Shown here piece by piece: positions 6,838-12,777 of a stretch of DNA of 12,860 nucleotides. Location: contig DCUI01000249.1 of the NCBI GenBank assembly GCA_002327785.1, positions 1 to 12,860 on the forward strand, in the 5' to 3' direction. The stretch is from Phycisphaerales bacterium UBA2218. Its GTDB lineage: Bacteria > Planctomycetota > Phycisphaerae > Sedimentisphaerales > Anaerobacaceae. Under the pieces are notes generated by a model. That model saw only the letters and a program-made list of their open reading frames with translations, ran no database searches and was not told the DNA's origin. The position numbers and the translations under genes are program-made. Within the stretch, counting starts at the first letter, position 1. Every line of letters starts with the position of its first letter.

Positions 6838-8319
6838 CTATTTTGCCTCGGACAAAGGCTGGCGAGATTCATGTATTCTACACACAACGGCACCGTAGAA
6901 TCCCACGACGACGAACGCCACGGCGGGAACCCAGTAGGCGACCTTGATGCTGCCGATCTCATCCGAGACGACGCCTTGGACTTGAGTCAAGACGGCCGCC
7001 CCGGCGATGGCCATCACCATGCCCGAGCCGCCCACCTTCATATCGTCCTTCAGGCCGGCGATTCCAAGGCCATAGATGGTCGGGAACATCAGGGACATAC
7101 AGAAGGAGATTCCCATGAGTGCGTAGACCCCGGCGAAGCCTTTCGCATAGATCGTGATCAGGCAACATGCCACGGCGATCCCTGACAGGACTTCCAGCAG
7201 AGTCCGAGGTTTGACAAACTTCATGATGCCTGTGCAGACAAAACGGCCCATGACAAACAGAATCAGTGACATAATGTAGTAGGTGCCGCCCGCCTGCTCG
7301 GCCGTTCGCGGCAGCAGTTCGTCGAGACTGAGCCATTCACAAACCCTGTAGAATCCGGCGGCAACCGGCTCCACATGGCGCAACTTCTCGATGATATCCT
7401 CCGGCGTCGCGCCGGCTCCCAGGGCCTGGACGACCTCCTCAAGGTTCATCTGGTTCACGGTATACCTGATGATGTAGGACCATACCGCAATCTGAGCCCC
7501 GACGTAGAAGAATTGGGCGATGACACCCCAAACGTAGTTCCTATTTCTGAGGAGTCGGCCAAACGTGTTCTTCAGGTCAAGTCGCTTGTCATCTTCTCTG
7601 AGATTGGGCATCCTCGTCAAATAGATCGACAGGAACAGACCGGCCATGATCAATCCGATGACGAAATACGCCATAGTGACTGCATTCAACTCTCCCATCT
7701 GAACCGCCTCCAGTTGTTCCTTGGGGAGCCTCTCTCTTTGCTCGGCCGTCATCACGTTGAGCTGAGAGAGCACGAAAACCTGGCTCACGACCACGCCCGT
7801 AATCGCACCGAAAGGATTGAACGATTGAGCGAGGTTGAGACGCCACGTGGCGGTTCGCTCCGAACCGATGGCACAGACATAGGAGTTCGCGGCGGTTTCC
7901 AGAACGGAGAGTCCCGCGAACAGAATCACCAAGCACACCAGGAACAGCATGAAACAAAGATGCATACTTATCCCGGCGGCCAATCCGGTGGGATAGATCA
8001 GCATCGCCCCGGCGGCGTACAGGCCCAGCCCGAGGAGAACGCCTGATTTGTAGGTGTGCTTCTTGATGAACAGGGCGCCAGGCAGCGCGAAGCACCCATA
8101 ACCGAAGAGGTAGCAGGCAACCTGTATCCATGCCGTTTTCGCATCCGACAGAGTCATGATCCTCTTGAATGCCGCCAGCATGGTGTCCGTCATGTTGTTC
8201 GGCACGGCCCACGCGAAGAACAACGAACACAGCAGGATGAAAGGCCACAGAATACCAGGCGGAACCAATGCCGGTTTTTCCATCGGACTGCCTACGCTGG
8301 GAGAAGACGTCTCTGCCAT
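6838..8319 (-). CDS. FucP-like MFS sugar:proton symporter
   Basis: 493 residues with about 12 hydrophobic helices. FucP-family signatures are present: L-L-C-S-L-F-F-A-W-A-V-P-N-N-M-T-D at about 29-45, where D45 matches the proton-coupling Asp46 of E. coli FucP, and L-S-V-L-E-T-A-A-N-S-Y with E141 matching Glu135. It probably imports a hexose or deoxyhexose such as fucose at the inner membrane; the substrate cannot be read from sequence. It is longer than E. coli FucP (438 residues), partly through a hydrophilic insert of about 50 residues near 320-370 (V-V-Q-A-L-G-A-G-A-T-P-E-D...). Start 8319 is chosen for the AGGG 7 bases upstream; in-frame ATGs at 8346 and 8397 are alternatives, but the latter falls in the predicted promoter region. 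It is monocistronic, with its own promoter and terminator. Confidence 0.88.
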   Translation of the reverse strand: MAETSSPSVGSPMEKPALVPPGILWPFILLCSLFFAWAVPNNMTDTMLAAFKRIMTLSDAKTAWIQVACYLFGYGCFALPGALFIKKHTYKSGVLLGLGLYAAGAMLIYPTGLAAGISMHLCFMLFLVCLVILFAGLSVLETAANSYVCAIGSERTATWRLNLAQSFNPFGAITGVVVSQVFVLSQLNVMTAEQRERLPKEQLEAVQMGELNAVTMAYFVIGLIMAGLFLSIYLTRMPNLREDDKRLDLKNTFGRLLRNRNYVWGVIAQFFYVGAQIAVWSYIIRYTVNQMNLEEVVQALGAGATPEDIIEKLRHVEPVAAGFYRVCEWLSLDELLPRTAEQAGGTYYIMSLILFVMGRFVCTGIMKFVKPRTLLEVLSGIAVACCLITIYAKGFAGVYALMGISFCMSLMFPTIYGLGIAGLKDDMKVGGSGMVMAIAGAAVLTQVQGVVSDEIGSIKVAYWVPAVAFVVVGFYGAVVCRIHESRQPLSEAK

Positions 8320-8360
8320 AGTTGCGCCCTGTGCATAAGTGAACATTTCCCTTTCTGTCC

Positions 8361-8383
8361 GAGCGCGGGAGCTACCCCCGCTC
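8361..8383 (-). promoter_or_regulatory. Hairpin in the transporter leader
   Basis: On the minus strand GAGCG and CGCTC form a 5-bp outer stem; after one G/G mismatch, GGG and CCC close a 5-base loop. It lies just downstream of the predicted transcription start and before the start codon, so it could affect mRNA stability or be an operator. Function not shown. Confidence 0.3.
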
Positions 8384-8397
8384 ACGATAAACCACAT

Positions 8398-8426
8398 AGA
8401 ATGACGTGCGGCGCCAATGGCGTCAA
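8398..8426 (-). promoter_or_regulatory. Putative promoter of the FucP-like transporter gene
   Basis: Minus-strand TTGACG (8426-8421) and CATTCT (8403-8398) are separated by 17 bases. The -35 is five of six consensus; the -10 is weak. A start near 8391 would give a leader of about 70 bases to the ATG at 8319. Confidence 0.35.
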
Positions 8427-8775
8427 GGGCTCTTTGTCGTCACGCGACATTATTCTTTCGCGGTGGCAGGTGACAGGGCAGAAGGGCGGCTTCGTAGGCT
8501 ATCACATCCTTCGAAGCCGATGTTATCGGGCATTGTACCGCGATTCAAGGCCGGTTCGAGCCGGCGGCGCCGTTGCCCTCGACCCGTACCCAGTCACGAC
8601 CTTTTGTCACGGTAGGAGAGACGGGGCCGGCTGTGCGATCGTCGCGATCAGGATCCTCTGGGCGCAGTGGCGGCTGGACCGCCTCGCCTCCCGCAACGGC
8701 GAGGACGCCTACCGCAAGAACGTCCAAATCCACATCAGCAACCGTTACGATCCGTGAGAACTCGATCCGCCGTAG

Positions 8776-8794
8776 CATGGGCATCTTGCCCATG
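8776..8794. repeat. REP-like hairpin CATGGGCA-TCT-TGCCCATG
   Basis: A perfect 8-bp stem with a 3-base loop TCT. The core GGGCATCTTGCCC is shared, on the opposite strand, with the hairpin at 10483-10501 (GGGCA-AGA-TGCCC). The lack of a T-run makes a terminator unlikely. Confidence 0.55.
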
Positions 8795-8798
8795 AGTC

Positions 8799-8819
8799 GC
8801 AGGGCCATCTTGGCCCTGC
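8799..8819. repeat. Second REP-like hairpin with the same TCT loop
   Basis: Perfect 9-bp stem GCAGGGCCA / TGGCCCTGC with loop TCT, four bases after the previous hairpin. The same loop with a different but fully paired stem indicates maintained pairing in a two-hairpin unit. Confidence 0.55.
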
Positions 8820-8965
8820 CAAGTCCTTTCGACGGACACGATTCCCGTGCCACTTCCCCGGCCGGTTCTCCCACTTCATACCGGACAGGTGCCACCAGAT
8901 CAGACTTCCAAATCCGACAGCCCCACCGTAGTCACAAGCCGCACATTCCTTATCGCCCCTCTGCA

Positions 8966-9226
8966 ATGAACGAGGTAGGATCTACGGAAACACTGTTGGA
9001 CGTGGTCAGTGTCGTGACTGAGCAGGACTATGCCTTGCTGATCGTGTTCAAAAATGGACAAAGGCGTCGTTTTGACATGAAGCCGCTGCTGGACAAGAAA
9101 CCTCTTTCCAAGCTTAAGGATATGCCGCTCTTCTTGAAGGCAACAGTTGCCCACGGCACGGTCATATGGCCGGGGAACATTGACATCGCACCCGAGACTC
9201 TTTGGGACAAGTCGGAGCCTATATAG
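8966..9226 (+). CDS. DUF2442 domain protein
   Basis: 86 residues from the ATG at 8966. The pattern matches DUF2442: V-V-S-V-V...Y-A-L-L-I-V-F-K-N-G-Q-R-R-R-F-D near the start, L-S-K-L-K-D-M-P-L-F in the middle, then G-T-V-I-W-P-G-N-I-D-I-A-P-E-T-L-W near the end. The function is unknown; such genes are often next to DUF4160 genes in toxin-antitoxin-like pairs, but no DUF4160 partner is visible on either side here. No clear Shine-Dalgarno precedes the ATG. The frame is open further upstream, but that part has no family resemblance and contains the hairpin repeats. It converges with the HEPN-like gene, leaving 68 bases between the stops with no obvious terminator. Confidence 0.8.
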   Translation: MNEVGSTETLLDVVSVVTEQDYALLIVFKNGQRRRFDMKPLLDKKPLSKLKDMPLFLKATVAHGTVIWPGNIDIAPETLWDKSEPI

Positions 9227-9294
9227 TTTCGTAATTGGCTCTTGTTGTGGGAGTTGTTACCTGACTTGCATTCTTGGGGCCGACTCCATCACCT

Positions 9295-10023
9295 CTACGC
9301 CCCAGCGGCCAGAAGTTCGACTGCTTCGCGATTTGGCTTAGGCAGGCGCAGCCGATTCACTTTGACGAATCTTGCCAGAGCGCGATGCGATTCAATACGT
9401 AGCTTCATGGACAAATCATGAAGGAACTTTGCCGCTGTCCGAACATGGGCAGGGGTCACCTCTAGGGAATCGAGAAAGATCCGAGAACGTCCAATCTCAC
9501 GACGTACGAACCGTTCCCGCGCATAGCTTGGGGTAAGAATATTCCCGTGATGGACAATCAGGTGGCGATCTTCAAATAGGGCATGGAACCGATCCGCCTC
9601 GCGCTTTGAGAGAGGCGTGATTCCGAGCAAATCGTTATACAATCCGTTGATTGCCTTTGCGGTTCCAAAGTCGATCTTCTCAACAACGAGGGAGCCCAAC
9701 TGTGTGGAAAGATCCTCTGCGTAATCAACGATGTCGACGGCACGCAGCTTGATTTCGCGTCCACGCTCAACCAACTCACGCACAAGTTGCGGACAGATGT
9801 TGATTACTGCCGCCGTGTGGTTCTTGCAGAAGCCCTCGAAATAAGCCGCAAGGCCAGTGAAAGCAAATTCGGCACCGATCTCATCCCGAAGGTCTTCCTT
9901 ATCTTTAGGACACATATCCGCAGGTTCGCATGCGTCCTTGACCTGATCGTCAAATATGATCCCGGCGGGAACTCCGCCCGGGTGGAACTCGAGCCAGTGT
10001 GTATGACGCTTGAGCTTCATCAT
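9295..10023 (-). CDS. HEPN-like protein (R-x4-H motif), second gene of a two-gene operon
   Basis: 242 residues, predicted soluble and mainly helical. The stretch A-L-F-E-D-R-H-L-I-V-H-H-G-N (about 148-161) carries R153 and H158/H159, fitting the R-x4-6-H motif of HEPN-superfamily RNases, where it follows a helix as here (S-K-R-E-A-D-R-F-H). An upstream helix F-T-G-L-A-A-Y-F-E-G-F (about 55-65) is also reminiscent of HEPN domains in abortive-infection-type proteins. The family assignment is by motif only; I cannot name a Pfam entry with certainty. The ATG at 10023 overlaps the stop of the DinD-like gene as ATGA (a second ATG follows immediately), so translation is coupled. Possible role, inferred: RNA-cleaving toxin or defence effector controlled by its partner. 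Confidence 0.6.
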   Translation of the reverse strand: MMKLKRHTHWLEFHPGGVPAGIIFDDQVKDACEPADMCPKDKEDLRDEIGAEFAFTGLAAYFEGFCKNHTAAVINICPQLVRELVERGREIKLRAVDIVDYAEDLSTQLGSLVVEKIDFGTAKAINGLYNDLLGITPLSKREADRFHALFEDRHLIVHHGNILTPSYARERFVRREIGRSRIFLDSLEVTPAHVRTAAKFLHDLSMKLRIESHRALARFVKVNRLRLPKPNREAVELLAAGA

Positions 10024-10364
10024 AGTTCCTCCCGTGACGTATCTATCGTGTCCATCTCGCTTGGTGGAAACTTCTCGGGCACGGTTCCACCGAGTTCGTG
10101 AATCATCTTGCTGACCTTGGCCCCGCCGCCGATGGGGACCATTTCGGTGATCTCAGCGAAATGGTCTTCGATCCGCTGACCGCTGTTGAAGCACGCCGCG
10201 CGAGCTTTCAGAATGACCTGACCGAAGTTGCAGTAGTCCGAGTATCCGAGCACCTGTGCGAAGTCGCGGCTGGACCAGTATTCCGCTCCGGTTACATTTG
10301 TGCGCCGGATTCGCTCGAACGGCGAGATGCCGTTGGGAGCCGAGAGTCTTTCCTCTGTATTCAT
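10020..10364 (-). CDS. Short BRO-N/DinD-like protein with apparent internal deletion
   Basis: 114 residues. Residues 13-82 match the N-terminal BRO-N-type part of DNA damage-inducible protein D (F-E-R-I-R-R-T...G-A-E-Y-W-S-S-R-D...L-G-Y-S-D-Y...A-R-A-A-C-F-N-S-G...I-E-D-H-F-A-E-I-T-E-M-V). Residues 84-102 (V-S-K-M-I-H-E-L-G-G-T-V-P-E-K-F-P) match the extreme C-terminus of DinD (in E. coli T-I-Q-E-L-G-G-T-M-P-E-E-L-P). About 160-190 central residues of the usual 270-280 are missing, with the join near 10110-10125 and the frame kept. Excellent ribosome site: AGGAGG 5 bases before the ATG. DinD is SOS-induced in E. coli and modulates RecA; this short form may act differently, for example as DNA-binding partner of the overlapping HEPN-like gene. 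Confidence 0.75.
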   Translation of the reverse strand: MNTEERLSAPNGISPFERIRRTNVTGAEYWSSRDFAQVLGYSDYCNFGQVILKARAACFNSGQRIEDHFAEITEMVPIGGGAKVSKMIHELGGTVPEKFPPSEMDTIDTSREEL

Positions 10365-10387
10365 GGGAGCCTCCTGTCACAGGGACA

Positions 10388-10416
10388 ATCGTAGCAGCGA
10401 ATTGGGCGGAAGGCAA
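10388..10416 (-). promoter_or_regulatory. Putative promoter of the DinD-like/HEPN-like operon
   Basis: Minus-strand TTGCCT (10416-10411) and TACGAT (10393-10388) are separated by 17 bases, 24 bases before the start codon and upstream of the AGGAGG ribosome site. No LexA-like or other operator palindrome is evident around it. Confidence 0.4.
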
Positions 10417-10434
10417 GGGGGATTTGGGGGAAAC

Positions 10435-10469
10435 AGGCGGGAGACCGCAGGCCGGAGGCTGGAGGGGGG
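10435..10469. repeat. Degenerate heptamer array (AGGCNGG type)
   Basis: Five consecutive 7-bp units, all beginning AG; the first is AGGCGGG, the third AGGCCGG and the fourth AGGCTGG, while the second and fifth are more diverged. It lies between the operon promoter and a REP-like hairpin. It uses the same unit length as the array at 3162-3189 but a different sequence. Confidence 0.45.
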
Positions 10470-10482
10470 CAACGAGGAAGGA

Positions 10483-10501
10483 CACGGGCAAGATGCCCGT
10501 G
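10483..10501. repeat. REP-like hairpin CACGGGCA-AGA-TGCCCGTG
   Basis: Perfect 8-bp stem with loop AGA. Its core GGGCAAGATGCCC is the reverse complement of the core at 8779-8791, so the two belong to one repeat family in opposite orientations. It sits 11 bases beyond the 3' end of the mraY remnant. Confidence 0.55.
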
Positions 10502-10512
10502 CGACGGCGGTT

Positions 10513-10746
10513 CTACCGGAGCTTGATCGTGGCTAAGGCCAGGGCGGCGAAGGCGGCGGCCATGAGCCAGAATCGCACGACCACCTGCGGCTCGCTCCAG
10601 CCGGCCAGGTGGAAATGGTGGTGCAGCGGGGCGCAGCGGAAGAGCCGCTTGCCGTGCGTGTACTCGAGGTAGCCCACCTGCAGGACGACGCTCATCAGCT
10701 CGATGACGAATACGCCGCCGATGATGAGCAGCAGGATCTCGTGGCG
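10513..10746 (-). pseudogene. mraY: Orphan 3' end of mraY (phospho-MurNAc-pentapeptide transferase)
   Basis: The last 77 codons of an MraY gene, ending at TAG 10515-10513. Diagnostic residues: R-H-E-I-L-L-L-I-I-G-G-V-F-V-I-E, then Q-V-G, F-R-C-A-P-L-H-H-H-F-H-L-x-G-W-x-E-P-Q-V-V-V-R-F-W, and the terminal A-T-I-K-L-R; the A-P-L-H-H-H-x(5)-G-W block is an MraY hallmark. Everything upstream (about 280 residues with the catalytic aspartates) is missing. Upstream of 10746 the minus frame continues to a nominal ATG at 10881, but those codons are antisense to a recombinase remnant and are not MraY. No dcw-cluster neighbours (murF, murD, ftsW) are present. It is therefore a fragment left by rearrangement; a functional full copy is expected elsewhere. 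Confidence 0.85.
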
Positions 10747-11327
10747 GGATAGCGATTTTGAGAAGCAGACAGTCGAAGTAGCTCCCAAGGGGGACACGGA
10801 GCATACATGGAAGGGGTTCATCAAAGACGCCGATAGGCGGACATTGCCCCTGACCGATGTACTTGTCGAAAGGCTCATCAAGCGGCATTCGGAACAGCCG
10901 GAAGGATACCCCTATGTCTTCGTGCCCACATGGCGGTGACCGCATTCAGGAAATCCGTCAGCAGGGCAAGTGGACCGAGGAGCATGGCAAGTATCCGGTC
11001 AATCATTTCGCACGGCAGTGGGGGCAGATCCTCTTCTGGGCGAGCATCGACCACGGCGAATTCCACGACCTTCGGCGTACATGCCTGACAACCTGACTGC
11101 TGCATGGCCTTTTAGAATATGAGGTTATTTGTCTGGCAGGACATGCAGATTTCCAGACGACCCACCATTTCTACCTGGCCGTCCGGGAGAACCATCTGAA
11201 GCGGGCAAAGGCCGTAACAACCAAAGCTTTGGCGTCGCATTTTGGCACACATTTGGCACGCGCCCATGATTCTGGCGAATCGGGGTTGACAGGCCGTACG
11301 GGAAGACGTTATGATTGCAACACTTAG
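10742..11327 (+). pseudogene. Decayed tyrosine recombinase (phage-type integrase), 3' half only
   Basis: Homology begins abruptly at W-R-D-S-D-F-E-K-Q-T-V-E-V-A-P (10742 on), continuing T-L-P-L-T-D to Y-V-F-V-P. The frame is lost near 10928-10940, where TGA 10937-10939 ends the first segment; the next frame carries D-R-I-Q-E-I-R-Q-Q-G-K-W-T and the box G-E-F-H-D-L-R-R-T-C-L-T-T. An in-frame TGA at 11094-11096 sits where relatives usually have Trp. After it come L-A-G-H-A-D-F-Q-T-T-H-H-F-Y-L-A-V-R-E with the H and the nucleophile Tyr, and the frame runs to TAG 11325-11327 inside the tRNA promoter region. The N-terminal half and the first catalytic Arg are missing. Two lesions plus 5' truncation make it a pseudogene; comparison is to remembered planctomycete integrases. 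Confidence 0.85.
11286..11315 (+). promoter_or_regulatory. Promoter of the tRNA-Met/tRNA-Glu operon
   Basis: A perfect -35 TTGACA (11286-11291) and a near-perfect -10 TATGAT (11310-11315) with an 18-base spacer. The predicted start near 11322 is about 13 bases before the first tRNA. It overlaps the tail of the recombinase pseudogene. Confidence 0.8.
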
Positions 11328-11334
11328 GAATGCT

Positions 11335-11408
11335 GGCGGTGTAGCTCAGCTGGTTAGAGCATGGGATTCATAAGCCCAGGGTCGTCGGTTCGAATCCGAC
11401 CGCCGCTA
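11335..11408 (+). tRNA. tRNA-Met(CAT), probably elongator
   Basis: Cloverleaf: acceptor GGCGGTG paired with CGCCGCT (one G-T at each of two positions), D-arm GCTCAGCTGGTTAGAGC, anticodon loop TTCATAA giving CAT, T-arm GTCGG-TTCGAAT-CCGAC, discriminator A, and no encoded CCA. The paired first base pair and the absence of three G-C pairs flanking the loop argue against initiator tRNA. A CAT anticodon modified to lysidine (Ile) cannot be excluded from sequence alone. Confidence 0.92.
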
Positions 11409-11418
11409 CTGACGCAGT

Positions 11419-11491
11419 GCCCCCATCGTCTAGTGGCCTAGGATATCAGGTTCTCATCCTGGAGACAGGGGTTCGACTCCCCTTGGGGGTA
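11419..11491 (+). tRNA. tRNA-Glu(CTC)
   Basis: Acceptor GCCCCCA pairs with TGGGGGT, D-arm begins GTCTAGTGGCCTAGGAT, anticodon loop TTCTCAT gives CTC, T-arm AGGGG-TTCGACT-CCCCT, discriminator A, no encoded CCA. It is 10 bases after tRNA-Met in the same transcript. Its 3' half is antisense to the end of the recombinase frame and is the probable integration site. Confidence 0.93.
11446..11491. other. Probable attachment site (att) in the 3' part of tRNA-Glu
   Basis: The convergent recombinase frame ends inside the tRNA at 11446, and tyrosine recombinases commonly integrate into the anticodon/T-arm part of tRNA genes, restoring the 3' end. The second copy, expected as a direct repeat at the far end of the element, lies outside the window, so the exact core cannot be defined. 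Confidence 0.5.
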
Positions 11492-12777
11492 TAGGGTGCG
11501 ATATCTTGTGTTCGCAAGGTATCGCACCCTCTCATTTTTTGGCCGCAAAACGCGGTTTTGCCATCTTCGCCCCCTTGGTCCTGCGATGTCTTGCAGGGTT
11601 CTGCGTGCACTGACTGCACGGATTCTGCACGGATTTTTGGAGGTGCGATTTCGCCTGCGATCGCTCGGGCGAAGTGTTCGGCCGGAACGCTCATGTAATG
11701 CTCCCTCGCAACCTCCCGGCTGTGCCCCATCCATGAGCAGACAGTGAACCACGGGAAGACCTCAGACAATTCGACTTCCCGACTGGACCTTAGATTCTGG
11801 AACGGGCAGCCCCACGGCTCTTGCCCGGACCGCCGGATAAGCCGCTCGAACTGGGTTCGCCAGTTCCCGCACCCCTTCCGAAGCCTGCCATGGATGACGA
11901 AATCGTTCCCCTCCGGGCTCTCTGCATGGGCCCGCAGGAGGATCGGTTGCAACTCGGCAAAGAGAGGAATCGTCCGCGTGGCGTGCCGCTCAAGACGCTC
12001 AAGCTTCGGGCATCGAACCGTAATCAGATTGTTCCCCCAGTCGATATCCGACCACCGCAAGGCCCGCGTCTCAGAGGGTGTCCGCAGCCCGCCGTACCTC
12101 GCCAGAGCGATGATTGCCTGCCATTGTGGATCGTCCTCGCATACGGCCAGAACGCGGTCTATGACCTCGCGGGAGATGAACTGACGACGGTCGGGATTGC
12201 CACGGACGGCAACTTTGATCTGCTTATGGAAGAACGGGTTCTTCTGGACAAGCCCCTTGTCGATGGCTGCGGCGAAGAATTGGCGGGCCCGGCCCAAATG
12301 TCGGCGGACTGTGTTATCGGCCAACCCACGGCCCAGCATAGCCGAACGGAACTCAATGGCGTGACCGCTCGTGATCTCCCCCATGGCCCGATCTTCTCCG
12401 AAGAACCGGACCAACTCCCGACGGCTCACGCTCAGGTTGATGATCGTCCGGGGCTTGGTGTCCGCCCGCCGGGACTCGATATAATCGGCGGTGAACTGCC
12501 CCAAAGTCACAGCCGGGGCCTTGTGCCGGGCCTCGACCAGATCGACCTTGACGAGCCGCTCATAGAGTTTGTTGCCGATATCGCTCAGCCAAGCGGAAGT
12601 CGCCGAACTGATGGTGTGCCCCCGGATCTTCGCCGACACGAGTTCCTCGACGTGACGGGCAATCGTCTCGGCCACCCTCGCAGGGCACTGGCCCAGGCTG
12701 ATCCCACGCCGGCACCCGCTTTCCGGGTCGATGAACTGAACACGTTTGGACTTGCCGTCTTTCGCCACACTCGCCAT
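11446..12777 (-). CDS. Tyrosine recombinase/integrase of a tRNA-Glu-integrated element
   Basis: 443 residues from the ATG at 12777. Core-binding SAM-like domain at about 85-185 (T-L-G-Q-F-T-A-D-Y-I-E-S...), catalytic domain at about 200-380. Active-site residues: R232 in Y-G-G-L-R, K258 in C-P-K as candidate Lys, Q327/R330 in P-F-Q-N-L-R-S-S-R-E where most relatives have H-x-x-R, H352 in W-M-G-H-S, and nucleophile Y361 in R-E-H-Y. The Q variant is, from memory, usual in planctomycete integrases. Start chosen for GAGAGG 5 bases upstream and the TAATG overlap with an upstream gene; ATG 12831 in frame is the alternative. The last 31 or so residues are encoded by the tRNA terminator hairpin and the antisense strand of tRNA-Glu, so the C-terminal tail is not conserved recombinase sequence. 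The element extends to the right. Confidence 0.9.
   Translation of the reverse strand: MASVAKDGKSKRVQFIDPESGCRRGISLGQCPARVAETIARHVEELVSAKIRGHTISSATSAWLSDIGNKLYERLVKVDLVEARHKAPAVTLGQFTADYIESRRADTKPRTIINLSVSRRELVRFFGEDRAMGEITSGHAIEFRSAMLGRGLADNTVRRHLGRARQFFAAAIDKGLVQKNPFFHKQIKVAVRGNPDRRQFISREVIDRVLAVCEDDPQWQAIIALARYGGLRTPSETRALRWSDIDWGNNLITVRCPKLERLERHATRTIPLFAELQPILLRAHAESPEGNDFVIHGRLRKGCGNWRTQFERLIRRSGQEPWGCPFQNLRSSREVELSEVFPWFTVCSWMGHSREVAREHYMSVPAEHFARAIAGEIAPPKIRAESVQSVHAEPCKTSQDQGGEDGKTAFCGQKMRGCDTLRTQDIAPYTPKGSRTPVSRMRT
11493..11540 (+). terminator. Rho-independent terminator of the tRNA operon
   Basis: Perfect 11-bp stem AGGGTGCGATA (11493-11503) / TATCGCACCCT (11520-11530), with a further inner CTTG/CAAG pairing, followed by CTCA and six T residues. 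It begins two bases after tRNA-Glu. Read on the minus strand there is no T-run after it, so it serves the tRNA transcript; the recombinase frame runs through it. Confidence 0.85.

Larger units (their letters stand above)
8404..8965. other. Intergenic region without a convincing gene
   Basis: Some 560 bases. I find only the upstream end of the transporter promoter and two hairpins (8776-8819). Long frames exist on both strands because of high GC, but none begins with a good start and ribosome site or resembles a family. The plus frame ending at the TGA of 8755-8757 reads N-G-E-D-A-Y-R-K-N-V-Q-I-H-I-S-N-R-Y-D-P just before its stop, which might be the end of a decayed gene I cannot identify. 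Confidence 0.5.

Noticed and set aside
7375..8046. Plus-strand 223-codon frame within the transporter gene
   Set aside because: Rich in H, D, R, Q and G with no hydrophobic core; antisense shadow of a membrane protein.
8545..8895. Minus-strand 116-codon frame and overlapping plus-strand frame 8573-8965
   Set aside because: Low-complexity translations and passage through the hairpin repeats; no good start or ribosome site apart from the DUF2442 start at 8966.
10513..10881. 122-codon minus-strand ORF taken as a complete small protein
   Set aside because: Only codons from 10746 down are MraY; the first 45 codons are antisense to the recombinase relict, so it is a chimeric frame over a gene fragment.
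11496..12184. Plus-strand frames 11496-11747 and 11744-12184
   Set aside because: Shadows of the recombinase on the opposite strand with no plausible protein features.
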